Assembly: GCA_903910555.1 (NCBI GenBank)
Contig: CAIVZZ010000002.1
Location: 1 to 64,000 of the forward strand
Source: an uncultured Gemmatimonadota bacterium
GTDB taxonomy: Bacteria; Gemmatimonadota; Gemmatimonadetes; Gemmatimonadales; Gemmatimonadaceae
Reading direction: 5' to 3'
DNA: 64,000 bases
The notes beneath the pieces are model-generated. The model worked only from the letters and a program-made list of their open reading frames with translations. It made no database searches and was not told the DNA's origin. Made by a program: the position numbers and the translations under genes. Below are positions 34,705-42,114 of this stretch, in pieces (positions within the stretch are counted from its first letter, which is position 1; each line of letters starts with the position of its first letter).

Positions 34705-36063
34705 CTACTTCGTCCCGCTGGACAGATAGTCGAACGCGAGCCCGGCGAGCGCCTTCACGCCAACCGGGAGCGCGTCTTCATTCACAAAGAAGTACGGCGA
34801 GTGATTCGCCGCGGCGTCGTCGGGTTTCACGCCGGCCTTGTTGACGCCGAGGAAAAGAAAGAGACCGGGAATCTTCTCCTGATAGAGCGCGTAGTCTTCG
34901 CTCGGCATCCACACGGCGTTCGGATTGATCTTGCCGCCGGCGGCACGCGTGATGGTCGGCGTCATGCGCGTGAGCAGCGCGGGATCGTTGAACACGGGCG
35001 ACGCACCGGTCGACGATGAAAAGCTCACATGCGCCGTCGCGCCCGATGCCTTTGCAATCATCTCGGCAGTGCGAATGATCCGCGCATGCACATCCTCGCG
35101 CATTCCTTTGTCGAACGTGCGCACCGTCCCCGTCATCACGACGCTGTCCGGTATGATGTTGCCACGCACGCCGCCGTTGATCGTCGCAACCGTGACGATT
35201 GCCGGCGCGAGCGTGATGTCCGTCTGCCGTGCAGTGATCGTCTGAAGCGCGGTGATAATCTCCGCTGAGATCACGACGGGATCCACACCTTTCCACGGCT
35301 GCGCGCCGTGCGTCTGTTTCCCGTTCACAATGATCGAGAGGCCGTCTGCCATCGACATCTCTGCGCCAGGCTTGAAGCTCAGTTTACCGGCTTCTTCTGG
35401 CCACACGTGCAATCCGAAGATCGCGGTCGGCGCCGGGTTCTCGAGAGCACCTTCCTCAATCATGAGAACCGCACCGCCGCGCTCGCCAGGCGGCGGCCCT
35501 TCTTCGGACGGCTGAAATAGGAATTTCACCGTCCCCGGAATCTGCGCCTTCATCCCCGAGAGCACCGTTGCTGCGCCGAGGAGCATCGCCATATGCGCAT
35601 CGTGCCCGCACGCGTGCATCACGCCAACATCCTGGCCGGCGAAGGTCGAGCGAACTTTTGACTTGAATGGAAGATCAACCTGCTCCGCGACAGGCAGCGC
35701 GTCCATATCAGAGCGGAGCGCGACCACACCGCCCGGCTTCCCGCCGCGGAGCACGCCGACCACGCCGGTATGCGCGATCCCTTCGTGCACCTCCATGCCG
35801 AGCGAGCGCAGATAATCCGCGACGATCTTCGACGTGCGAACCTCGCGATTCCCGAGTTCGGGGTGCTCGTGGAAGTCGCGGCGCCAGGTGATGACCTGCG
35901 GCATCACGGCGGCAACCCGCTTGTCTATATCCTCATCGCCGGCATTTTGGAGCGCCGTTTGCTGCACTGCTTGCTGTGCCGCGCCGCGGGTGGAGAGCGC
36001 GCCGAGCACGATGACCGAGAGCGCGGTTCCGCGGCGGAGACCGGCGAATAAATCACTCATCAT
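34705..36063 (-). CDS. Exported M20-family amidohydrolase
   Basis: This 452-residue protein has a signal peptide ending STRGAA before Gln-Gln. M20D motifs follow: [27 protein letters not shown] and the acidic [11 protein letters not shown]. It resembles IAA-amino acid or hippurate hydrolases and p-aminobenzoyl-glutamate hydrolases. The ATG at 36063 (or 36060) is chosen because the frame further upstream crosses the divergent promoter. It leads the operon M20-pnuC-nadR-kinase-regulator. Confidence 0.85.
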   Translation of the reverse strand: MMSDLFAGLRRGTALSVIVLGALSTRGAAQQAVQQTALQNAGDEDIDKRVAAVMPQVITWRRDFHEHPELGNREVRTSKIVADYLRSLGMEVHEGIAHTGVVGVLRGGKPGGVVALRSDMDALPVAEQVDLPFKSKVRSTFAGQDVGVMHACGHDAHMAMLLGAATVLSGMKAQIPGTVKFLFQPSEEGPPPGERGGAVLMIEEGALENPAPTAIFGLHVWPEEAGKLSFKPGAEMSMADGLSIIVNGKQTHGAQPWKGVDPVVISAEIITALQTITARQTDITLAPAIVTVATINGGVRGNIIPDSVVMTGTVRTFDKGMREDVHARIIRTAEMIAKASGATAHVSFSSSTGASPVFNDPALLTRMTPTITRAAGGKINPNAVWMPSEDYALYQEKIPGLFLFLGVNKAGVKPDDAAANHSPYFFVNEDALPVGVKALAGLAFDYLSSGTK

Positions 36064-36097
36064 GACGTTGAGTCCTTGAGCGAGGTATGATTGTGTT

Positions 36098-36117
36098 AAC
36101 CACATCGTAACCACATC
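36098..36117. promoter_or_regulatory. Direct repeat in divergent promoter region
   Basis: AACCACATC occurs at 36098-36106 and 36109-36117, a period of 11 bases, one helical turn. It lies between the divergent M20 and osmC genes, at the likely promoter of either. It could be an operator for an activator or repressor binding one face of the DNA. Confidence 0.35.
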
Positions 36118-36133
36118 ACGGAGATCGCGGAAT

Positions 36134-36559
36134 ATGGATCGCAAGGGAAGCGCAGTCTGGCAGGGCACGATCAAGGAAGGGAAGGGGACGGTCTCGACTG
36201 AGAGCGGCGTGTTGAAGGAAGCGCCGTACTCGTTCAGCAGTCGATTCGAGAGCGGCGCGGGCACCAATCCCGAGGAGCTCCTCGGCGCTGCTCACGCAGG
36301 CTGCTTCTCGATGGCCCTCTCAGGTCAGCTCATGGGCGAAAAACTCACCGCCGAGCGTATTTCGACGACGGCTACGGTCACGGTCGAGAAGGTCGAGGGC
36401 GGGTTTGGCATCACCCATGTCCATCTGGCCGTGGAGGCCAAGATTGCCGGCACCGATCAGGCGACCTTCGAGCGACTCGCCGGCGCCGCGAAGGCGGGAT
36501 GCCCGGTCTCGAAGCTGTTCAATACCAGAATCACGATGGATGCGAAGCTGGTAGGCTGA
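36134..36559 (+). CDS. osmC: OsmC-family peroxiredoxin
   Basis: This 141-residue protein has OsmC hallmarks: [20 protein letters not shown] with the first catalytic Cys, and [14 protein letters not shown] with the second. These proteins reduce organic hydroperoxides. The length and N-terminal [13 protein letters not shown] match OsmC rather than Ohr. It is divergent from the M20 operon. Confidence 0.88.
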   Translation: MDRKGSAVWQGTIKEGKGTVSTESGVLKEAPYSFSSRFESGAGTNPEELLGAAHAGCFSMALSGQLMGEKLTAERISTTATVTVEKVEGGFGITHVHLAVEAKIAGTDQATFERLAGAAKAGCPVSKLFNTRITMDAKLVG

Positions 36560-36619
36560 GGGGGGCTCCGCTACATTTGATGGGTTACCCCGCTGTTGTT
36601 GACCTCTGACCTGGATTCC

Positions 36620-36841
36620 ATGGCGAAGGAAGAAGCGATCGAGCTGGAAGGGACCGTCACCGAAGTGCTGCCAAGTGCGACTTTTCGTGTACATCTGACG
36701 AACGGACATGATGTTCTGGCGACCATGGCCGGCAAGATGAGAAGGTTTCGCATTCGGGTCCTTCAGGGCGATCGGGTCTCGGTCGAAGTTTCGCCGTATG
36801 ATTTGAGCAGAGGACGAATCACTTTCCGTCATAAGAACTGA
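36620..36841 (+). CDS. infA: Translation initiation factor IF-1
   Basis: This 73-residue protein is a complete IF-1 with [20 protein letters not shown], then [20 protein letters not shown] and the C-terminal [15 protein letters not shown]. It has an OB fold and blocks the ribosomal A site during initiation. The ATG at 36620 is chosen by homology. It stands alone rather than in the spc ribosomal operon, which suggests a second or relocated copy. Confidence 0.95.
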   Translation: MAKEEAIELEGTVTEVLPSATFRVHLTNGHDVLATMAGKMRRFRIRVLQGDRVSVEVSPYDLSRGRITFRHKN

Positions 36842-37045
36842 CAGCTGTCAGCTCTAGCTGTTGGCTGTAGGTAACGGACTCGCAGCTAGCAGCTCACAGC
36901 TATCGTCTGACGGCCCCAAGAACAGAAAATCAAAAAGCAGAGCTGAATTCAGCTCTGCTTTTTTGTTTCAGTTTCCGGGGGCTCGTAGACGACAGCGATC
37001 AGTAGTTAGCTCTAAGACTGTGACCAACAGCTCACAGCTCTCAGT
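36842..37045. repeat. Word-palindrome around a terminator, infA side
   Basis: The left arm carries CTGTCAGCTCTAGCTGTTGG (36846 onwards) and AGCTCACAGCTATCG; the right arm carries CCAACAGCTCACAGCTCTC (from about 37022) as an inverted near match. AGCTGT/ACAGCT words recur throughout. A perfect palindromic terminator lies in the centre. Confidence 0.6.
36932..36965. terminator. Perfect palindromic bidirectional terminator
   Basis: A 32-base perfect palindrome (AAAAAGCAGAGCTGAA followed by its exact inverse) has A and T runs at its ends. It can terminate both infA on the plus strand and the hydroxylase gene on the minus strand. Confidence 0.8.
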
Positions 37046-37628
37046 CAACGACTTCCTTCACAAACTCCGTCCTGAAAACCCGATCCCAAAATCTCATCGT
37101 CACGCCGTAATTCGTCTCCGGCAGCGCATGATGGATCCGATGCTGCGACTGAAGATGACGAAACCACGCGAACTTCAGCTTGTAGTGATGCAGGCTGTGA
37201 TGCATGAAGCTGTACGCGATAAATCCTGCGAACCAGCCCGCAAAGAACGACGAGAATCCGGCCACTCCGTAGTAGCCGGCCACAAGAAGCTGCGGCGGCA
37301 GGAACAGCAATGGCGTGACAAACCAGGGCAACGCGAGATGCGCGAGCGGATCGTCATGATGCTTCTCATGTCCGCTGCGGGTGAGCGCGATTCCCCAGTG
37401 ATAGACCCAGCGGTGCGCGCAGTATTCCGTGAGCGTCCACGCGAACAACCCCAGCGTGAACATCCCGACCATCGACAGCGCGCCATACCCCAGGCGATAG
37501 CCGTCCCAGCCGAGGAAGAAGATCATCAGCGAGGCATCGACTACGTATGTCGCCCAGTAATTGGCCTCCGACTCGGAGACGCGGAGAATCCACGACGTCT
37601 CGGCCGTCAGTCGCCGGGTCTCAGTCAC
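37041..37628 (-). CDS. Fatty acid hydroxylase/sterol desaturase-family enzyme
   Basis: This 195-residue membrane protein has the histidine boxes of the family: HRWVYH, GHEKHH, HHSLHH and HRIHHALPETNYGV. These bind two irons. Members hydroxylate fatty acids, sterols or carotenoids. The helix pattern suits the fatty acid 2-hydroxylase type. The GTG start directly follows the stop of a 52-residue membrane protein gene, so they are coupled. Confidence 0.82.
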   Translation of the reverse strand: MTETRRLTAETSWILRVSESEANYWATYVVDASLMIFFLGWDGYRLGYGALSMVGMFTLGLFAWTLTEYCAHRWVYHWGIALTRSGHEKHHDDPLAHLALPWFVTPLLFLPPQLLVAGYYGVAGFSSFFAGWFAGFIAYSFMHHSLHHYKLKFAWFRHLQSQHRIHHALPETNYGVTMRFWDRVFRTEFVKEVVD

Positions 37629-37787
37629 TCAGCGGCCTTGTTCGGCCGGGGTACTCGCCTTATCCGGCTTCAGATAGGTCGCTTTATGGATCGAATAGGC
37701 CGTCACGTTGGCTATGATCGCCAGCGCGATGATGAAGGCGGCGACGCCCCATCCTTTCGTATTCGGATTGTATCGTTCGTTGGTCAT
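37629..37787 (-). CDS. Small single-helix membrane protein (52 residues)
   Basis: This short gene has a good GGAG ribosome site eight bases before its ATG. It encodes MTNERYNPNTKGWGV and a hydrophobic helix (FIIALAIIANVTAYSI), then a charged tail. Its stop directly abuts the GTG start of the hydroxylase gene. I recognise no family. It may be a partner subunit or a stabilising peptide for the hydroxylase. Confidence 0.6.
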   Translation of the reverse strand: MTNERYNPNTKGWGVAAFIIALAIIANVTAYSIHKATYLKPDKASTPAEQGR

Positions 37788-37942
37788 TAATCGGGCTCCA
37801 TACTGGACGAAGAATCGTAACGCCCTGAGGCACCCTCCCGCAATCGGCAGCCGGCTTTTCACTCGGCTGGGCTCATACCTGGCACGTTCGTGGCACCGTA
37901 GGGCCACTGGCCCGCCGCCCTCAGCCCAGCTTCATTAAAAGC

Positions 37943-38992
37943 ATGGCTACCGTCGCCCGCAGCGCTGCCGTCCACGACGAACCGTACCGGATTGGCGATC
38001 ACATCGTCACGGGCTCGTTCGTGGTAGACCTGCTCGACCAGCCTCCCGATTTATTCGTCGACCACACCACCACCGATTGGCGCTCGCTCAACTGGCGCGG
38101 GGTCGGCCGGCCGTACAAAGTCGACAAGTGGGCGACCGAGAAAAAAGTCTACGAGAAAACGCACGGCGAGCCGCTTCCCGTGCTCGAAGGGTGGAAGAAG
38201 TTCAACCAGAACTTCGACCGCTACTTCACGACCAACGTTCCCGACGCGCAGCGGCATGCGCGCGCTGATTTGTTGCAGTCGATCAAGAAAGCCGACGTGC
38301 ACGGCGCCAGCGAAGCGATTGAGGAGATGTTTCATCTCCTCGTCTGGAATCGCATCCACCGGGTTGAGGACGCTGTGTGGGATCCGCGCGGCAAACGCGC
38401 GCTCTTCAGCGGGCTCGATGTAAAAAACCCGCGCATTCTGTTCCTTGGCGCGGCCGACGGCTACGAGGCGATGGCGCTCGCCGCGATGTATCCCGGCGGA
38501 TCTACAGTGCTCGTCGACTACGATGAGTTCTGCAAGACGCACCGTTTTGGGCAGTTCCCCGAAGCCTACCCGTTCCTGGGCGTCGACCCCGCGAGCGGCC
38601 ACAAGCGAGTCTGGTACCGCGATCAGATGGACATGGAGTTCGAGGTCGAGGATATCCGCAATCTCAAGTACGGCCGCGAATTCGACATCGTCGTGAGTAT
38701 CGGACTCATCGAACACTTCCCCGATGAACACAAGGGAACGGCGTTCGAGTTCCATCGCCGCTTTGTGAAGCCCGGCGGCTATGTCATCATGACGACGCCG
38801 CGCGACCAGCTGCGCAGCCGCGCCTGGTATCACATCATGGCGGACGAACTCAACTATGGATATCGCGAGCTGATGGACGTGCGGCAGATGGGACTCTACG
38901 CGACCGAAAACGGATTCGACGTGCTGCGCGCGGGAGTGATCAAGGCGCACAACGGACTGATCTGCAAAGTGCGCGATACGGCTGCCGCTTGA
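37943..38992 (+). CDS. Class I SAM-dependent methyltransferase
   Basis: This 349-residue protein has a Rossmann methyltransferase domain: motif I LFLGAADGYEAMALA, acidic VDYDEF, FDIVVSIGLIEHFPDE and the post-motif VKPGGYVIMTTPRD. An N-terminal region of about 140 residues has no clear family (GWKKFNQNFDRYFTTN). The substrate is unknown. Its stop overlaps the TTG start of the downstream esterase gene. Confidence 0.75.
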   Translation: MATVARSAAVHDEPYRIGDHIVTGSFVVDLLDQPPDLFVDHTTTDWRSLNWRGVGRPYKVDKWATEKKVYEKTHGEPLPVLEGWKKFNQNFDRYFTTNVPDAQRHARADLLQSIKKADVHGASEAIEEMFHLLVWNRIHRVEDAVWDPRGKRALFSGLDVKNPRILFLGAADGYEAMALAAMYPGGSTVLVDYDEFCKTHRFGQFPEAYPFLGVDPASGHKRVWYRDQMDMEFEVEDIRNLKYGREFDIVVSIGLIEHFPDEHKGTAFEFHRRFVKPGGYVIMTTPRDQLRSRAWYHIMADELNYGYRELMDVRQMGLYATENGFDVLRAGVIKAHNGLICKVRDTAAA

Positions 38993-39717
38993 ACGAACAA
39001 ACAGAAAACCGTCCGATCCGCTCCGTTTCGATCGCAGTCAAACGTTCGGCGCGGCTCGCACTGCTCGGTCCTGAATCATCCGGAGTTCGCGAACTCTGGT
39101 ATGTGCTGCATGGCTATGGACAGCTCGCGGCGCCGTTCCTCGATGATTTTCGCGCGATCGACGATGGCTCGCGATTGATTGCGGCACCCGAGGCGCTCTC
39201 GCGCTTTTACGAGGGTGATGTCGTGTCGCGACTGCACAAAGAGGCCGCCGTTGGCGCGAGCTGGATGACGCGCGAAGACCGCGAATCCGAGATTGCCGAT
39301 TACGTCGCGTATCTGGATACGGTGCATCGGACGCTGCTCCAGCGGCTGACCCTCGCCGGTGAACCACCGGCGGTGACCGTGATTGGATTTTCGCAGGGCG
39401 GTGCGGCCGCGGTGCGCTGGGTGGCCGCCGGCAACGTGAAGCCGAAGCGGCTCATCGTATGGGGATCGCAGATTCCGCCGGAGATCGATCTTGCCGACCC
39501 GGGTTCGCCGCTGCGCAAGACGGAGACATCGCTCGTGATCGGCACGACCGACATTTTCGCGACGCCAAAAATCGTCGAGAGAGAACGCGCGCGGCTCGAC
39601 GCGGCGAACTTTCCGTACCGATTTGTGTCTTTCAATGGTGGGCACCGCATCGACGACGATACGCTGCGTACGTTCGCGGGGATGTCCACCGACTTTGACG
39701 CCACCGGAGCTATTTGA
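38989..39717 (+). CDS. Phospholipase/carboxylesterase-like alpha/beta hydrolase
   Basis: This 242-residue hydrolase has WYVLHGYGQLAAPF as the oxyanion region, nucleophile Ser in VIGFSQGGAAAV, a later Asp region in GTTDIFATP and the final His in FNGGHRIDD. It fits the YpfH/carboxylesterase 2 group. The start is a TTG overlapping the preceding stop (TTGA). Its stop overlaps the next ATG (TGATG), forming a three-gene cassette. Confidence 0.78.
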   Translation: MNEQTENRPIRSVSIAVKRSARLALLGPESSGVRELWYVLHGYGQLAAPFLDDFRAIDDGSRLIAAPEALSRFYEGDVVSRLHKEAAVGASWMTREDRESEIADYVAYLDTVHRTLLQRLTLAGEPPAVTVIGFSQGGAAAVRWVAAGNVKPKRLIVWGSQIPPEIDLADPGSPLRKTETSLVIGTTDIFATPKIVERERARLDAANFPYRFVSFNGGHRIDDDTLRTFAGMSTDFDATGAI

Positions 39718-40283
39718 TGTCGCACGAAGGTCACCACGTTGTCGCACTGGTCGGATCGTTGCGCGCGGGATCGATGCACCGCGTGCTGTTCAACGCCGCC
39801 GTTGAACTCGCGCCACCCGGAATGATCATCACGGAATCGCCTGCGATTGGCGATCTCCCGCACTACAACGCGGATATCGATCTCGATCCGTATCCGGCAC
39901 CGGTACTCGCGCTCGACGCCGCGCTGCATGCAGCAGACGGCGTGCTCTTCATAAGCCCTGAGTACAACTACTCCGTCCCAGGCGTGCTGAAAAACGCCAT
40001 CGACTGGGCATCGCGTGCGCGGCCGAAGTCCGCGCTGCGCCGCAAGCCGTCGGCGGTGATGGGCGGATCAATCGGAATCAGCGGCAGCATGCGGATGCAG
40101 TACCATCTGCGGCAGATGCTGGTGTTCAACGATTCTCCGGCGATGGTTCAGCCGGAAGTGATTCTGCCGAAGATGCAGGATCGGATTGTCGACGGACGCT
40201 TGAGCGATGCTCCCACGCGCGAACTTGTCGCGAAGCATCTGGCGGCATTCGATCAGTGGATCGCGCGCTTCAAAACCCCTTGA
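39717..40283 (+). CDS. NADPH-dependent FMN reductase
   Basis: This 188-residue flavodoxin-like enzyme has VALVGSLRAGSMHR for phosphate binding and SPEYNYSVPGVLKNAIDW typical of FMN_red proteins. Such enzymes reduce FMN, quinones or azo compounds. An ATG with GGAG eight bases upstream is used. The 3' end overlaps the convergent S4 gene by 14 bases. Confidence 0.85.
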   Translation: MSHEGHHVVALVGSLRAGSMHRVLFNAAVELAPPGMIITESPAIGDLPHYNADIDLDPYPAPVLALDAALHAADGVLFISPEYNYSVPGVLKNAIDWASRARPKSALRRKPSAVMGGSIGISGSMRMQYHLRQMLVFNDSPAMVQPEVILPKMQDRIVDGRLSDAPTRELVAKHLAAFDQWIARFKTP

Positions 40284-40671
40284 ACTTGTTGAGATCGCGG
40301 CGGTCCTTTTTTGTCGGGCGCCCTTCACCGGGGTCGATTACCGGCGCGGCATGCTTGAGCTGCCAATGAAGTTTTTCTCGCGCGACGCGCGACTCCGCTG
40401 TCTCCTCGTACAGCAGCGCAGCCTGCGTCGCCGGTCCGCGCCTGTCGCTGATTGCACGAACGATCACGACATGCTCATACGGCCCGAGTCGCACGCGAAC
40501 GGCGTCACCGGCTTTCACGTCGCGCGAGGGCTTCACACGCTCGCCGTTCACCGTCACTTTGCCGCCCTCAATCGCGGTCACCGCAATCGAGCGCGACTTG
40601 AAAAACCGCGCCGCCCAGAGCCATTTGTCCACGCGGACGGCCGCAGCGCTCACCGTTTCTTCTCGTGCCAT
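40270..40671 (-). CDS. hslR: S4-domain RNA-binding protein (Hsp15-like)
   Basis: This 133-residue protein has an S4 domain near its start, with VRVDKWLWAARFFKSRSIA and GGKVTVNGERVKPSRDV, and a basic tail ending KKDRRDLNKFKGF. Hsp15-type proteins bind 50S subunits carrying stalled nascent chains. The ATG at 40671 is chosen; the longer frame is antisense to the next gene. Confidence 0.86.
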   Translation of the reverse strand: MAREETVSAAAVRVDKWLWAARFFKSRSIAVTAIEGGKVTVNGERVKPSRDVKAGDAVRVRLGPYEHVVIVRAISDRRGPATQAALLYEETAESRVAREKLHWQLKHAAPVIDPGEGRPTKKDRRDLNKFKGF

Positions 40672-40681
40672 GACTGATAAT

Positions 40682-41185
40682 ATGCGCGCAGTTCTTCTCG
40701 CAGTGACAGTGTCCGTCGCCGCCTGTTCTTCGGGCGAGGACAAACAGGCGAAGGCCGAGCGCGCGGCGAGTGCTGCGATCGCCGCCGAGTCGACAACGGC
40801 TGCTGCGGCTGCGTCAATGCCGTCGACCGGCAAATGGGACAAACCGCACCTCGTCGAGCGGCTGGTGCGCGCGGGCCTCGCGCCGCAGGAGATGCACGAT
40901 CAAAAGGGCGAGGATTACTGGAAAGTTCCGCTGCTCGCATATCAGGTCGGCCCGTCGGTCCTCAACGTGTACATCTATGCGGATAGCGCTGCGCGCAGGC
41001 AGGTGACCGCGACGCTCGATACGGTCATGGCGGCGCCGCCGGGCCGGGCGATGGTGTACCCGATGCGTCACATCCTGATCATTCAGAACAATCTGGCCGC
41101 AGTGATGGTAGGAGGGACTGACACACAGCAGGAGCGTGTGCGCCTCGCAATCGAGGCCGGGCTGCCGGCGCCGGCCCGTCGATAA
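40682..41185 (+). CDS. Small lipoprotein of unknown function
   Basis: This 167-residue protein has a lipobox ending SVAAC (about residue 15), an Ala-rich linker and a C-terminal domain with WDKPHLVERLVRAGL and YIYADSAARRQVTATLD. I do not recognise the family. It is divergent from hslR, with starts only about 10 bases apart. An alternative ATG lies four codons upstream. Confidence 0.6.
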   Translation: MRAVLLAVTVSVAACSSGEDKQAKAERAASAAIAAESTTAAAAASMPSTGKWDKPHLVERLVRAGLAPQEMHDQKGEDYWKVPLLAYQVGPSVLNVYIYADSAARRQVTATLDTVMAAPPGRAMVYPMRHILIIQNNLAAVMVGGTDTQQERVRLAIEAGLPAPARR

Positions 41186-41298
41186 GCGCGGCGACGGCGT
41201 TTCATCGTGGCGCCGCCACTGCGGCATCGCGATATTTGACCGCTCAGGCCGACCACGCCTGATTTTTTAATAGAGTACCCCGAATCTCCGAGGACCAG

Positions 41299-42063
41299 AT
41301 GCGTTCCACTCGCACACTTCGCGTCGCTGCTTCTGCGACGCTTGCGTTCATTGCTTTCGCCGCGCCCGTACAATCCGCGCGCGCACAGACGCTGCCAACC
41401 GCAAAATCACTGCTCGAAAAGCACGATGCCGCAGTCGGAGGCCGCGCCGCGATGGACAAGCACACGTCGGTGCACGAGACGGTGACGCTCTCGATCGCCG
41501 CAGCCAACATCTCTGGAACGATGGAAGAGTTTCATTCGAAGCCGAATCTCTATCTCATCAAACAGAACTTTGCCGGCAACGAGATCGTCTCCGGCTTCGA
41601 CGGCAAGACGGCCTGGGCGATCGCGCCGGGCGCAGGCGCGCACGTGCTCGACTCCGCGGAAACGGCCAAGCTGAAAGTTGATGCCAACTTCTTCAGCGAT
41701 TACTACGATCCCTCAAAAATCAAATCGGCCCAGACGCTCGAGATCACTGATTTCAACGGTGCGCGCTGCTACAAGGTGAAGATCGTCCACTTCGATGACA
41801 GCCAGCGGCTCATCTACTTCGATTCGGCGACCGGATTCCGCGCGGGTCAGACGGAGAATCTGCCGATGAACGGTCAGGACATGGAACGCACGATCACCAT
41901 GAGTGACTACAAAGATTTTGGTGGCGTGAAGATTCCGGTGAAGCGCTCGATCAAGCTTCCCATGGCCGAAGTTACCAGCGAAGTCACCGCCGTCGAGTTT
42001 GACAAACTCGATGGATCGACGTTCGTGCTGCCGGATGCGGTGAAGGCGATTATCAAGCCGTAG
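41299..42063 (+). CDS. Exported LolA-like/outer-membrane lipoprotein-sorting-type protein
   Basis: This 254-residue protein has a signal peptide ending QSARA before Gln. The mature part forms beta strands such as MEEFHSKPNLYLIKQNF, GFDGKTAWAI and YKVKIVHFDDSQRLIYFD, as in LolA/LolB-type lipid-binding folds. The start has GAGGA six bases upstream and a TACCCCGAATC word just before. It precedes a DUF5117-type metalloprotease gene. Confidence 0.65.
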   Translation: MRSTRTLRVAASATLAFIAFAAPVQSARAQTLPTAKSLLEKHDAAVGGRAAMDKHTSVHETVTLSIAAANISGTMEEFHSKPNLYLIKQNFAGNEIVSGFDGKTAWAIAPGAGAHVLDSAETAKLKVDANFFSDYYDPSKIKSAQTLEITDFNGARCYKVKIVHFDDSQRLIYFDSATGFRAGQTENLPMNGQDMERTITMSDYKDFGGVKIPVKRSIKLPMAEVTSEVTAVEFDKLDGSTFVLPDAVKAIIKP

Positions 42064-42092
42064 AGGACCGAAGGCCGAAGACCGAAGACAAA
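42064..42092. repeat. Short tandem words before the metalloprotease gene
   Basis: GGACCGAAGGCCGAAGACCGAAGAC repeats a GAAGRCC word. It lies directly after the stop of the upstream gene and about 20 bases before the next ATG. It looks like a small member of the word-repeat family seen elsewhere in the window. Confidence 0.45.
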
Positions 42093-42114
42093 ACATTCGA
42101 TCGCCGGAGCGCCG

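Noticed and set aside
40559-40681. N-terminal extension of the lipoprotein gene
   Set aside because: This part is antisense to hslR; the lipobox signal starts at 40682.
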